Origin: Paenibacillus monticola
GTDB taxonomy: Bacteria; Bacillota; Bacilli; Paenibacillales; Paenibacillaceae
Length of the DNA: 64,000 nucleotides
Assembly (NCBI RefSeq): GCF_009664975.1
Contig: NZ_WJXB01000001.1
Location: 806,001-870,000 of the forward strand
Reading direction: 5' to 3'
Each line of letters begins with the position of its first letter. Position 1 is the first letter of the stretch. The notes beneath the pieces are model-generated. The model was not told the DNA's origin and ran no database searches. It saw only the letters and a list, made by a program, of their open reading frames with translations. A program made the position numbers and the translations under genes. This document shows, piece after piece, positions 45,861 through 55,496 of this stretch.

Positions 45861-46652
45861 TTATAGTTCTGCCTGGACTTTTTGTTCTTTGGAGGCAAGC
45901 TTGTCTCGGTAAGCCCGGGGGGAGTAGCCAGTAAGCTGCCGAAACTGTCTGCAGAAATGCTCCACATTTGCATATCCGCAAATCGTTGCGACCTCGGCAA
46001 TTTTATGCGGACCGAAGCCAAGCTTTTCTTTGGCCAGCCGAATCCGGCAATGAATGACATCCTCCATGCAGGAGATACCGAAGGTCGATTTATATAGGGT
46101 TTGTAGATAACCTGCGCTGATGTGCAGATACTCTGCCATAGCTGGAACGGTCCAAGGATGGCCCGGGTTATTGTACAGAGTCTTGCGTAATTCCAGAAGA
46201 TTATAATATTGCGGACTCAGCTTGTCTTGGGATGCTTCACACAGCTTATTGAAGATAATTCTAAACAGATAGTCGATGGAAAGCTCCCGGTAGTCATTCT
46301 GAAAGGTATGCTCAAAGGTCAACAGTTGAAACAGCTGATGGCAATAGCTGGGGTCCGGAAGCGAAAATGGAATGCCGACAGGGAAGACGGTTTCTGTAAT
46401 ATAGGAATCATCCGCATCAAAACGGACCCAGTCGTTAATGTATTTTTTGGAACAAGCACGGTAATAAATCTTGTGCTTTGGCGGATAAAGAACAACAGAG
46501 TGGGCTGGATACTCCTTCAATTCCCCGTTAACTTCAAACAACGCCGCAGTTTGTGTGAGCACCAGAAGCCAGGCATTCAAGCCATCGGGTATACTGTACA
46601 CAAAATCGTCAGGATGAGTAGCGTCAAATTCGACATAGTGAATATTAGGCAT
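45861..46652 (-). CDS. AraC family transcriptional regulator
   Basis: 263 residues. The N-terminal ligand domain is short and less canonical (LLVLTQTAALFEVNGELKEY, AHSVVLYPPKHKIYYRAC). The C-terminal helix-turn-helix pair is clear (MAEYLHISAGYLQTLYKS, CGYANVEHFCRQFRQLTGYS). ATG 46652 follows AAGGAGAAG. It is divergent from the GH43-esterase operon that begins at 46830 and likely controls it. The region between the two starts (177 nt) contains a good promoter facing the GH43 gene. Confidence 0.92.
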   Translation of the reverse strand: MPNIHYVEFDATHPDDFVYSIPDGLNAWLLVLTQTAALFEVNGELKEYPAHSVVLYPPKHKIYYRACSKKYINDWVRFDADDSYITETVFPVGIPFSLPDPSYCHQLFQLLTFEHTFQNDYRELSIDYLFRIIFNKLCEASQDKLSPQYYNLLELRKTLYNNPGHPWTVPAMAEYLHISAGYLQTLYKSTFGISCMEDVIHCRIRLAKEKLGFGPHKIAEVATICGYANVEHFCRQFRQLTGYSPRAYRDKLASKEQKVQAEL

Positions 46653-46703
46653 CGGCAGCTTCTCCTTTCTTTGGATACATCAATTAAAAAACAGGATTTA
46701 TCA

Positions 46704-46732
46704 TTGTTAGGTATTCAATATTTCCCTATAAT
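46704..46732 (+). promoter_or_regulatory. Sigma-A type promoter of GH43-esterase operon
   Basis: TTGTTA (46704-46709) and TATAAT (46727-46732) are separated by 17 bp, 97 nt before the ATG at 46830. The good match suggests basal activity even without the AraC protein, which could act from the adjoining region. Confidence 0.55.
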
Positions 46733-46829
46733 TTATATTGTAAATCAAGGGGATTTGGGGTATTTTTTGAATTCTATCACAGAATCTTTTGATTAGAAAT
46801 TATCAATATGAAGGAAGGTCATTTGTTCC

Positions 46830-48644
46830 ATGATACCACAACAAAACGAAGATCGGAATTATATCCTTTGCTATACTCGGTTACCCCAGGAGGATATGGT
46901 ATACGCTCCGAAACTGGCACACAGCATGCATTTGGCTTATTGCAACGACGGGCTTCTTTTTCAGGAATTAAACCATAATTCGGGGGTTTTATTCGCCAAG
47001 GCGACAGAGAACGAGGATGGTACACTCCAGGCCAAGAGCTTGAAGAATCCGTATCTATTCCACACCGCCGAGGGGGATTTCGGGGTGATCGCAATCCGTA
47101 CGGAGGCAGAGGGCGAAGCCGATGCAGAGAGCAAGGGAAAAGTGCTGCTGTTCTCCTCCAGTGATTTGCTACAATACAACGAAGTTGGACTGTTGGAGCT
47201 TAAGGCGGATACATTTGTAAGCGATATCTTCTGTGAATACGATTCCGAACGGGGAGGCTATCTGATCCGCTGGGTCGATCAGCTGGGGAACGGTTATCAG
47301 AATTTTATAGCCGATATCATGAGCATGAAGGAACTCTCGGCACCGGAAGCGGCGCAGCCTTTTACCCTGGATACAGTGCTTGCCGATATTGAGGGGATCT
47401 TGCCGCGCAACTCCATCCCGGTATCCAAGGAAATAGCACACAGGCTCTACTGTAAGCTTACGGCTCCGACCCATATTGCAATAGAAGTCCCGGACCGCGT
47501 GACAGCGGCCTCGGAAGAGGATTTGGAAGAGATCCGGGCCACCGCTCTGTACAGTGATGGCACCAAAGCGCTGAAAAAAGTGGATTGGAATATGGATGAA
47601 ATCAATTGGGACGAGGCGGGGACCTATAGAATTTCCGGTGAAGTCCATCAGGAGCATTACCCGTTTCCGATTGCGCTCGACCGTGCGGACCCTTGCATTG
47701 CGAAATGGAAAGGCAAATATTATTTCATTGCCACCAACGATGCGGACCATAACCACACGCTGTACATGCGTGAAGCCGATACGATCCCCGGGCTGGTCGA
47801 TGCCGAGGAAGCATTGATTTTGGATTCGAATACCTATGAACAGATCGGTGGGCTGCTGTGGGCGCCGGAATTTCATATCATTGAAGATGAGCTTTATATC
47901 TTTCACGCAGCAACACCGGGAGAGTTCCTGCATGAAGAGTCGCATGTCATGAAGCTACGGGCAGAAGGAAATCCGATGTGTGCGGCTGATTGGTCGATGC
48001 CTAAGCGTGTAGTGAAGAAAGACGGTACATATTTGTGCGAAGCAGGCAAGACCATTTCCCTCGATATGACCGTAATTCAATGGAACGGAGAGCATTACGC
48101 CGCATGGTCGGAGCGCCAGTTCGAGCCGGTCGATCTTGGAGCCTGGATCTATATCGCCACAATCAACCCACAGGAGCCGTGGAAGCTGACCAGTGATCCG
48201 GTGCTTCTGACAAAACCTGATTATGGGTGGGCCAATAATCATACCTTTGTAGATGAAGGACCGTTCGCCCTCTACACCGAGGACAAATTATTCTTGACCT
48301 TTGCCAGCGCTGCGGTGGATGCTACCTATGTTGTGGGTCTCTTGACTGCCGACAAGGGTGCTGATTTGCTGGATATCCGCAGTTGGACCAAGGGTAATTA
48401 TCCGCTGCTGACCTCCAGAAGCGTGCCTGGGGAATATGGACCGGGCCATAATTCCTATGTGACAGATGATGACGGAGTCATCTGGAACGCCTACCACGCA
48501 AGACCGGGAATTGACGGACCGAGAAGTTCCGGCGTGCGCCGCGTGCATTTTGACATTGACGGTGTTCCGGTCTTGGATCTGACAGAGGATAACGATCTGA
48601 ACCGGGAGCTAAAGAAGGTATCTATAGAAGTAACCGTGAGATAA
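46830..48644 (+). CDS. GH43 family glycosidase with N-terminal extra domain and Ig-like module (paralogue)
   Basis: 604 residues with the same layout as the protein at 23473. A beta-rich N-terminal region (SLKNPYLFHTAEGDFGVIAI) comes first, then an Ig-like segment (IRATALYSDGTKALKKVDW, AGTYRISGEVH) near 220-275, and the GH43 domain from about 285 (DRADPCIAKWKGKYYFIATN) to the end. The motifs LWAPEFHIIEDELYIFHA and DEGPFALYTEDKLFLTFASA align with the paralogue. No signal peptide. ATG 46830 follows AAGGAAGG. Followed by two esterase genes, so it may act on acylated arabinoxylan fragments. Exact sugar specificity unknown. Confidence 0.88.
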   Translation: MIPQQNEDRNYILCYTRLPQEDMVYAPKLAHSMHLAYCNDGLLFQELNHNSGVLFAKATENEDGTLQAKSLKNPYLFHTAEGDFGVIAIRTEAEGEADAESKGKVLLFSSSDLLQYNEVGLLELKADTFVSDIFCEYDSERGGYLIRWVDQLGNGYQNFIADIMSMKELSAPEAAQPFTLDTVLADIEGILPRNSIPVSKEIAHRLYCKLTAPTHIAIEVPDRVTAASEEDLEEIRATALYSDGTKALKKVDWNMDEINWDEAGTYRISGEVHQEHYPFPIALDRADPCIAKWKGKYYFIATNDADHNHTLYMREADTIPGLVDAEEALILDSNTYEQIGGLLWAPEFHIIEDELYIFHAATPGEFLHEESHVMKLRAEGNPMCAADWSMPKRVVKKDGTYLCEAGKTISLDMTVIQWNGEHYAAWSERQFEPVDLGAWIYIATINPQEPWKLTSDPVLLTKPDYGWANNHTFVDEGPFALYTEDKLFLTFASAAVDATYVVGLLTADKGADLLDIRSWTKGNYPLLTSRSVPGEYGPGHNSYVTDDDGVIWNAYHARPGIDGPRSSGVRRVHFDIDGVPVLDLTEDNDLNRELKKVSIEVTVR

Positions 48645-48716
48645 ACGCGGGTTACTTAAACCGAACAAGCAGATTCCTGTATTCTTAAGTGCTGATATTC
48701 AGAGAGGAGTAACTGT

Positions 48717-50249
48717 ATGTTAAGAGTAGTGCAAGTGGAAAATGGGTTTGTTCAGGGGTTGCCGGCGGCAGATCCCCGTATTACCAGCTTCAAAGGAATT
48801 CCGTTCGCGGCCCCGCCTGTGGGGGAGAACCGCTGGCGTGCTCCCCAGCCTGCGCAGAACTGGGAAGGGGAATTGAAAGCGTATGATTTTGCCTCGATTT
48901 CCATGCAGGCCCCGACAGTTATAGATGTGAATAATATTTATACACGCGAATGGTCAGTGGATCCGGATCTTCCGATGGCTGAGGACTGCCTTTACCTGAA
49001 TGTCTGGACACCGGCCGTCAGCGCTGATGAGAAGCTTCCTGTCTTTGTATGGTATTTCGGCGGAGGACTTCAGGTCGGCCATACGGCTGAAATGGAATTT
49101 GACGGCGAACGCATTGCCCGCCGGGGGATTGTCGTAGTGACCGTGAATTACCGCCTGAACGCGTTTGGCTTTCTGAGCCATCCCGAGATTACTGCGGAAT
49201 CCCCCGATGCTTCCGCGAATTTCGGACATCTGGATCAACAGGCGGGTACGCAGTGGGTGAAACGCAATATCGCTGCTTTTGGCGGAGACCCTGACCAAAT
49301 CACAATTGGGGGACAATCGGCCGGCGGCGGAAGTGTGCTGAGCCAACTGACCTCGCCGCAGAATGAAGGGCTGTTTCAGCGGGCTGTCATTATGAGCGGG
49401 ATCTTTACTCCGCTGTACCCGAATAACCCGGTGCCTCCGATAGAGCGTACCCTCAGTCAGGCTGAAGAGGAGGGGGCCGCCTTCTTTGAATTTATGGGGG
49501 TATCGACTCTGGAAGAAGCCCGCAAGTTGGATGCCGTCTATATCCGCGATAAAATGCTGGAGTACGGCCGCTTCTGGGGAACGGTCATGGACCAGGTGTT
49601 CTGTCCCGGCAATCCGTATAACCGTTTTCTGAGCGGGCAGCACCATAAGGTGCCGGTAATGCTGGGAAATACCTCTTCTGAATTTTTCAGTGTTCCTGCT
49701 GCATGCAGCGTGGACGAATTCAGAGCCTTGGCTATTGAAATGTTCGGCGGGGAAGCAGAAGAGTATCTTAAGCTATGCGCGGTTGATTCAGGGAAGCTGG
49801 AAGAAATGATCCAAAGGGCTTCTGTGAGCAATATTGAATATGCGGTCCGTGTTGCCGTTAAAGCCAATAGCGATTCCGGCAGCGGTGTCCCGATGTATTA
49901 TTACAACTTTGATGCCGAAATTCCCGGCTGGGATGAACCGGGAACCTTCCATTCAGTGGATCTGTGGTTCCACTTCGAGACACTGGCCAAATGCTGGCGG
50001 CCTTTTGTGGGCAAACATTATGATCTCGCCCGCCAAATGTGCAATTATCTTGCCTATTTCATTGGTACGGGTGATCCGAACGGCAGGGATTCCACCGGTG
50101 AGGATCTGCCTCTCTGGAAACCGAGTACGTCAGAAACGCCCTACGGCATGCTTTTCGCGGACAAGGCAGAGTTTGTGGAGGAGCCTCCGGGTGAGGTTAT
50201 GCAATTTCTGGTTGAGCAATATTTCAAACGACAATCCATCCATATATAA
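48717..50249 (+). CDS. Carboxylesterase type B family protein
   Basis: 510-residue alpha/beta-hydrolase. The nucleophile is Ser201 in TIGGQSAGGGS; an oxyanion-hole loop WYFGGGLQVG and the family pattern AEDCLYLNVW are present. The acid is expected in the GNTSSEFF region and the His is probably in GTFHSVDLWF. No signal peptide, so cytoplasmic, unlike secreted xylan esterases. ATG 48717 follows AGAGAGGAG. It sits between a GH43 enzyme and a CE1-type esterase, so it may remove acetyl or aromatic esters from imported oligosaccharides (inference). Type B esterases are broad, so substrate is uncertain. Confidence 0.9.
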   Translation: MLRVVQVENGFVQGLPAADPRITSFKGIPFAAPPVGENRWRAPQPAQNWEGELKAYDFASISMQAPTVIDVNNIYTREWSVDPDLPMAEDCLYLNVWTPAVSADEKLPVFVWYFGGGLQVGHTAEMEFDGERIARRGIVVVTVNYRLNAFGFLSHPEITAESPDASANFGHLDQQAGTQWVKRNIAAFGGDPDQITIGGQSAGGGSVLSQLTSPQNEGLFQRAVIMSGIFTPLYPNNPVPPIERTLSQAEEEGAAFFEFMGVSTLEEARKLDAVYIRDKMLEYGRFWGTVMDQVFCPGNPYNRFLSGQHHKVPVMLGNTSSEFFSVPAACSVDEFRALAIEMFGGEAEEYLKLCAVDSGKLEEMIQRASVSNIEYAVRVAVKANSDSGSGVPMYYYNFDAEIPGWDEPGTFHSVDLWFHFETLAKCWRPFVGKHYDLARQMCNYLAYFIGTGDPNGRDSTGEDLPLWKPSTSETPYGMLFADKAEFVEEPPGEVMQFLVEQYFKRQSIHI

Positions 50250-50260
50250 GAGGGGAATGA

Positions 50261-51055
<795 letters not shown>

Positions 51056-51098
51056 CTGACCGCTTAAGGATATCCGTTGCTTGCAGCCCTCTATACGA

Positions 51099-51150
51099 CA
51101 AAAAAGGGACGTTTCCGGCAGACCGTTATGGCTGCTGGGAACGTCCCTTA
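51099..51150. terminator. Terminator for the minus-strand importer operon (probably bidirectional)
   Basis: Arms AAGGGACGTTTCC (51104-51116) and GGGAACGTCCCTT (51137-51149) pair almost perfectly. Read on the minus strand the stem is followed by TTTTTTG, a good terminator for the binding-protein gene that ends at 51197. Confidence 0.8.
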
Positions 51151-51196
51151 TCTTGATTAGAGCAGGAGAGATACAAGCGCTTGGGGCAACAATGAT

Positions 51197-52987
51197 TTAC
51201 TTGTTGGCTATCGCATCGGCACGCATTTTAACGATTTTTTGTGCTCTTTCCGTATCTACAGCAATGACATCATTCCAGCCGAGACCCACTACATCGGACT
51301 GCAGCTTGGTCCAGAGCTTATCGAATTCTGCTTGGTCCTTGGCGAATATCATTTTCCAGGATGTGTTCTTCACATAATCTGAGGTCTGGCTGCGTTTATT
51401 CTTAATGTCCGAGGAATCCGAACCGAGACTTGTATTAATATTGGGTACGATATCGATCATATTGTTCTTCTGATAGTATTCTGTCGGCGTGGTTGCGTTA
51501 TAAGTTTTCTGCCATTCCGTAGTCAGAGCTGTCTTGTTCGCCTCAATAGTTGAGTTCCAATAGGTGTTGTTGTAGAATTCCTTCGTATCCGGATCTACTA
51601 CAAAATCGCTCATAATCATAGTGTTGAGCTTGCTCTGACCGTCTTGATATCCGCCGCCGCCGTATTCTTCTGGAACGGGAGTATTATCCTGGAAGGCCGT
51701 TTGTCCTACTTTAGTCAGCTTGAACTTGCCATCTGCTGTCTTTTCATAATTGAAGCCTTCGAATCCATTGGTATAGTAGCGCAGACCTTCAGGAGAGGAC
51801 AGCCAATCCATGAATTCCATGATTCTCTCCGGATTTTTGGCCTTTGAACCAATTGCAAAGACTCTTCCGCTTCCGAAGTAGGCATCACTATTCTGAATAA
51901 TATGGGTATCGGCGATTGGAATGGCAACATTGCCGTCGCCTTTATTGCCTCTTTCAATGGTATTGTAGAAGCCTCTTTCCCATGAATACCATAAGAGCAG
52001 AACCTGTTTGCCGGTCAGCTTTTCATTGACTTTATTCCAGTCCTGGGATGGCGAGTCAGGGTCAACCAGCCCCATCTGATTGGCGTCATAATAGAATTGG
52101 AGAATTTTCTTGTACATACTATTGTCGTCAACGAGAGGGACAATATCGCCTTTTGCATTTAACTGTATGGTCGTGGTTCCCTCTGGCTGTTCATAACCGT
52201 ACCAGTTACTGAGCCAGCGTACATTCTCCATACTTCCGTTGTCCCAGTCCTTCCACAGGGTAATCGGAACGATCGGTTTACCGTCTGCTGTCTTGGGGTA
52301 CTTCTCCTGCATCTGCTTCAGTGCATTCAGAAGATCAGTCAGATTGTTCAGCTTGGGAGCCCCTATCCCCTTGTAATAATCCCAAGGCATAAGCGGACTG
52401 GAGTAAGGGAGTTCTTCCGAGAACGTTGTCGGGGAAGTGTCCGCGGTAAAAGTCGGCAGTCCATAAATCTTACCATCTGGATTGATGCTTTCGAATGCAT
52501 TATTGAAAGGCTTAAAGTGATTGTCCACATATTGGGACAGGTACTCCGTATTCTTGATCTTATCTGTGAGATCCATAATCATACCCGCCGGAATCAATTC
52601 CTCCAACTGACTGTTATCAATAATAAGGAGGTCTCCCAGATCTCCCGATGCTGATCTTGTCTTGTATAGCTGATCGCCGGCAACCTGCGGAGATAGAACG
52701 TTTAAGGTGATATTGAACTTATCTTTAATCAGCTTTCCATACCATCCGGTCTGCTCTCCCTGGTAATTTGCTGCGTTGTCAAACACGGTAATGGTCAGCG
52801 GTTTGCTGTGATCGATCCCTGTAGCCGGACTGGATGACTCGGTTGCAGTACCCGGATCAGGTGATCCCGTTGCTGTAGCCGCATTGTTGGAATTGCCGCT
52901 ACATCCGCTCATTGCAGTTGTTACCAGAAGCAAGGTGGTCCCAAGCAGCATTGAATATTTTCTTGCCAGCTTATTGTCTTTATTCAT
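51197..52987 (-). CDS. Extracellular solute-binding lipoprotein, LplA type
   Basis: 596-residue sugar receptor. The signal peptide has a hydrophobic core (MLLGTTLLLVTTAM) and lipobox TAMSGC with Cys29 lipidated, followed by an Asn/Thr/Ser-rich linker to about residue 58. The ligand domain begins PLTITVFDNAANYQGEQTGW and has RSASGDLGDLLIIDNSQ. Longer than the other two binding proteins in this window and not closely similar to them. ATG 52987 is the third gene of a permease-permease-lipoprotein operon that begins at 54908. Ligand unknown. Confidence 0.94.
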   Translation of the reverse strand: MNKDNKLARKYSMLLGTTLLLVTTAMSGCSGNSNNAATATGSPDPGTATESSSPATGIDHSKPLTITVFDNAANYQGEQTGWYGKLIKDKFNITLNVLSPQVAGDQLYKTRSASGDLGDLLIIDNSQLEELIPAGMIMDLTDKIKNTEYLSQYVDNHFKPFNNAFESINPDGKIYGLPTFTADTSPTTFSEELPYSSPLMPWDYYKGIGAPKLNNLTDLLNALKQMQEKYPKTADGKPIVPITLWKDWDNGSMENVRWLSNWYGYEQPEGTTTIQLNAKGDIVPLVDDNSMYKKILQFYYDANQMGLVDPDSPSQDWNKVNEKLTGKQVLLLWYSWERGFYNTIERGNKGDGNVAIPIADTHIIQNSDAYFGSGRVFAIGSKAKNPERIMEFMDWLSSPEGLRYYTNGFEGFNYEKTADGKFKLTKVGQTAFQDNTPVPEEYGGGGYQDGQSKLNTMIMSDFVVDPDTKEFYNNTYWNSTIEANKTALTTEWQKTYNATTPTEYYQKNNMIDIVPNINTSLGSDSSDIKNKRSQTSDYVKNTSWKMIFAKDQAEFDKLWTKLQSDVVGLGWNDVIAVDTERAQKIVKMRADAIANK

Positions 52988-53028
52988 TTACAGCCCCCCA
53001 AATGATTAATTTATCATAATTGTGCAAT

Positions 53029-53997
53029 TTAACCTTTGACTGCACCAATGATAATCCCTTTTACAAAAAATCTTTGGAAAATCGGATAAATCAGCAAAAT
53101 AGGTGCGACAACGATGATAGTAACGGTCATACGTATGGATGTGGTGGTTTGTTTGGTGGACAGACTGGACATGGCGGTTGATCCGGCATTTTGCAGATTG
53201 ACCATGGTGGATAAGGAGCTGGCCTGATTGATGTAGTTATACAGAATAAACTGCAAACTGTACAATTTGCTGTCCGTAACCAGCAGCAGCGTATCCTGAA
53301 AGGAATTCCATTGGTTCACTGCCGAGAATATGGCGACTGTCGCCAATATTGGTTTGCTGATGGGCAAGATAATTTTGTAAAAGATCGTTATAATCCCAGC
53401 ACCGTCAATGCTGGCAGCCTGCTGCAATTCCTTCGGTGTGGATTCCACAAATGTCTTTACTAGAATGATGAAAAATGGAGCTACGATGGACGGCAGTACA
53501 TATGCCAGAAAATTGTTGGTGAGGTGCAAGGATCTCATGGTCAAATACCAGGGGATAATCCCGGCATTAAAAAACATCGTAATAATGGTAAATCGGTACC
53601 AGAATTTTTTCCCCCACATATCCTCCTGGGCAAACATGAATCCCAAAAAGGCAGAGGCCCCGACCGTCAAAAGTGTGCCTATTACTGTTCTCCCCATAGA
53701 AATGACAAATGCATTCCACAGTCCCGGTATTTTAAACACATCAACATAGTTCTGGAAATGGATCCCCCTCGGCCAAAACGCAATTTCACCTTTGGCGCTA
53801 AGATCGTTGGCGCTTATGGTATTGATAATGATGGAGTAGAACGGATATACACACATAAATGCAAAGAGAGAAAACAGGACATAGACCACAGCAGAAATCA
53901 TTTTGTCAGTTGTACTGACCTGCATTTTTATTTTTTTGGATAAGCGGCTGTTATTTTCTTTGGCAATCGGCGCCAGTTTTGTCTGGTGGTCACTCAT
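53029..53997 (-). CDS. Sugar ABC transporter permease, LplC/YtcP type
   Basis: 322-residue permease. A charged N-terminal tail of about 30 residues precedes segment one (AVVYVLFSLFAFMCVYPF). The EAA loop is LQQAASIDGAGIITIFYKII and the C-terminus is FVKGIIIGAVKG. About six membrane segments. The start ATG overlaps the preceding permease stop by ATGA (53994-53997), and GAGGAGAGGG lies upstream. The lipoprotein gene follows after 41 nt. ATPase absent from the locus. Confidence 0.94.
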   Translation of the reverse strand: MSDHQTKLAPIAKENNSRLSKKIKMQVSTTDKMISAVVYVLFSLFAFMCVYPFYSIIINTISANDLSAKGEIAFWPRGIHFQNYVDVFKIPGLWNAFVISMGRTVIGTLLTVGASAFLGFMFAQEDMWGKKFWYRFTIITMFFNAGIIPWYLTMRSLHLTNNFLAYVLPSIVAPFFIILVKTFVESTPKELQQAASIDGAGIITIFYKIILPISKPILATVAIFSAVNQWNSFQDTLLLVTDSKLYSLQFILYNYINQASSLSTMVNLQNAGSTAMSSLSTKQTTTSIRMTVTIIVVAPILLIYPIFQRFFVKGIIIGAVKG

Positions 53998-54908
53998 ACG
54001 ATGCCCTCTCCTCTTAACAGTTTGGACAGCCCGTTTACAGAAAAGAGAAGCGCAACACTAATTATGCTTTTCAGCATACTGATCGCGACGGAAACGGAAT
54101 AGCTGCCGCCTCCCATGGCCAGGTTGTATACATATAAATCCAATACCTGGATGGTATCTTTGTTGAAGGCATTCTGGAAAACGAAATATTGTTCCAATCC
54201 ATTGTTCAGGAAGCTGGCAATTTGGAGCATCAATAGCACAAAATAGGTCGGAATCATACTTGGCAAAACCACATGCCGGATGACCTGCATTCTTGTCGCA
54301 CCGTCTACATGAGCCGCTTCATAAAGTGATTCATCAATCCCCATAATTGCTGCTATATACAATATGGCCGACCAACCCAGTGATTTCCATGTAATCCATA
54401 TCCACATCGTAATCCAGACATGCTCCGAGTTCTGAAGAAAGAGTATAGGAGAGTCGATCAGCCCGATCTGTCTCAAAAAGCCATTGACGACACCTTCACT
54501 GGAGAACATGGAAAATGCCAGGGAATAGACCAGTACCCAACTGATAAAGTTTGGAAGAGTGGTTACGGTCTGGATAATTTTGCGGAAACGCACAGCTTTA
54601 ATCTCTGTCAGGAAAATGGCAAAGATCATAGGAAGCCAAGAGAAAAGTATGCTCAGCCCACTAATCCCGAATGTGTTTTTGATGACCTGAAGCAGTTGAT
54701 CGACCTTCACCTGGTTCTCTACCAAGGAACGAAACCATTTCAAACCAACAAATGGCGCTTGTGACAGCGGAATCGGCGGCATATAGTCAAAGAATGCGTA
54801 AACCCATCCATAGAGCGGGTAGTAGGCAAAGACAGCAAGTAAAACCATAAAGGGCGAAATATAAAGGAATTTCCGTATCGAATTGCTTCTCATGCTGGGA
54901 CTACGCAT
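53994..54908 (-). CDS. Sugar ABC transporter permease, LplB type
   Basis: 304-residue permease that opens the minus-strand importer operon. Segment one is FLYISPFMVLLAVFAYYPLY near residues 14-33. The EAA loop is LYEAAHVDGATRMQVIRHVV, and the C-terminus NGLSKLLRGEGIV is typical. ATG 54908 follows GAGGAGTG. A promoter with a cre-like site just downstream of its -10 lies about 180 nt upstream. No two-component gene is next to this importer, so control may be by AraC proteins or CcpA. Confidence 0.93.
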   Translation of the reverse strand: MRSPSMRSNSIRKFLYISPFMVLLAVFAYYPLYGWVYAFFDYMPPIPLSQAPFVGLKWFRSLVENQVKVDQLLQVIKNTFGISGLSILFSWLPMIFAIFLTEIKAVRFRKIIQTVTTLPNFISWVLVYSLAFSMFSSEGVVNGFLRQIGLIDSPILFLQNSEHVWITMWIWITWKSLGWSAILYIAAIMGIDESLYEAAHVDGATRMQVIRHVVLPSMIPTYFVLLMLQIASFLNNGLEQYFVFQNAFNKDTIQVLDLYVYNLAMGGGSYSVSVAISMLKSIISVALLFSVNGLSKLLRGEGIV

Positions 54909-55496
54909 AGGTTCACTCCTCTTCGTATTCTCTTTATAAATTTGCTTAATTGAAGCTTTCAGCTGGGCTGCTATCCCTTATATATTGTCCAGCTTACCAT
55001 CCCCCTTCAGTGAAAATAATTCTCAACTTGCGTGATGGGTTTTACTGAACGCTGTTTCCCCTAACCTCTCATTAATGGTAGCGCTTTCATATCTATGGAA
55101 CTATAATAAATTATCATTTTCTTTCAAACAATGACCAATCCTCACGACTTATTGATCTATTATTAGATAAAACAAATTTGAAATAACAATTACACTCTAT
55201 TTTTTACAATATATAGAATAAATAAAAAATATTTTTGTAAATTGGTTACATTGTCCAATAAAGGACGCGCAGCCGTTTGGTTGCATTCGATTCTTTGAGA
55301 TGTTCCATGAAATCAAGATTGCTCGGCAAAGAACAACGTCTGAATTTGCTTTTATTTGGAGAAAAGCAACAAATGTCCATATGAAAGCAACGCCAACCTA
55401 TAGACCCTAAGCGTAGCCTATGATTAAATACATAAGAATATCGCAACTGTTCTTACACCTAATCTCTGGTTTAAACGAAAGGATGACTATTTTTTT
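54909..55496. other. 588-nt AT-rich intergenic region between divergent units
   Basis: No convincing gene is seen. It holds the minus-strand promoter and cre site listed separately. A dispersed inverted repeat has TTTACAA (55203-55209) and TTGTAAA (55235-55241) with nested AATAT/ATATT. A 66-codon minus-strand open frame (55246-55446) has no ribosome site or recognisable family. The GH27 gene starts immediately at its right end. Confidence 0.6.
55075..55131 (-). promoter_or_regulatory. Promoter plus cre-like site for minus-strand importer operon
   Basis: On the minus strand, TTGTTT (55126-55131) and TATTAT (55103-55108) are separated by 17 bp. ATGGTAGCGCTTTCAT (55075-55090, plus-strand reading) matches the cre consensus with one mismatch and lies just downstream of the expected transcription start, where CcpA would block elongation. 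Confidence 0.5.

Noticed and set aside
47169..47945. 258-codon minus-strand open frame opposite the GH43 gene
   Set aside because: No ribosome site or family match; it mirrors the GH43 coding sequence.
48954..49646. 230-codon minus-strand open frame opposite the carboxylesterase gene
   Set aside because: The type B esterase on the plus strand has its catalytic Ser motif and full length; the antisense frame shows no motif.
55246..55446. 66-codon minus-strand frame in the 588-nt intergenic region, considered as a transposase remnant
   Set aside because: It is Cys/Arg/Leu-rich, but no catalytic motif, terminal inverted repeats or target duplication could be seen. A database search would be needed to revive the idea.
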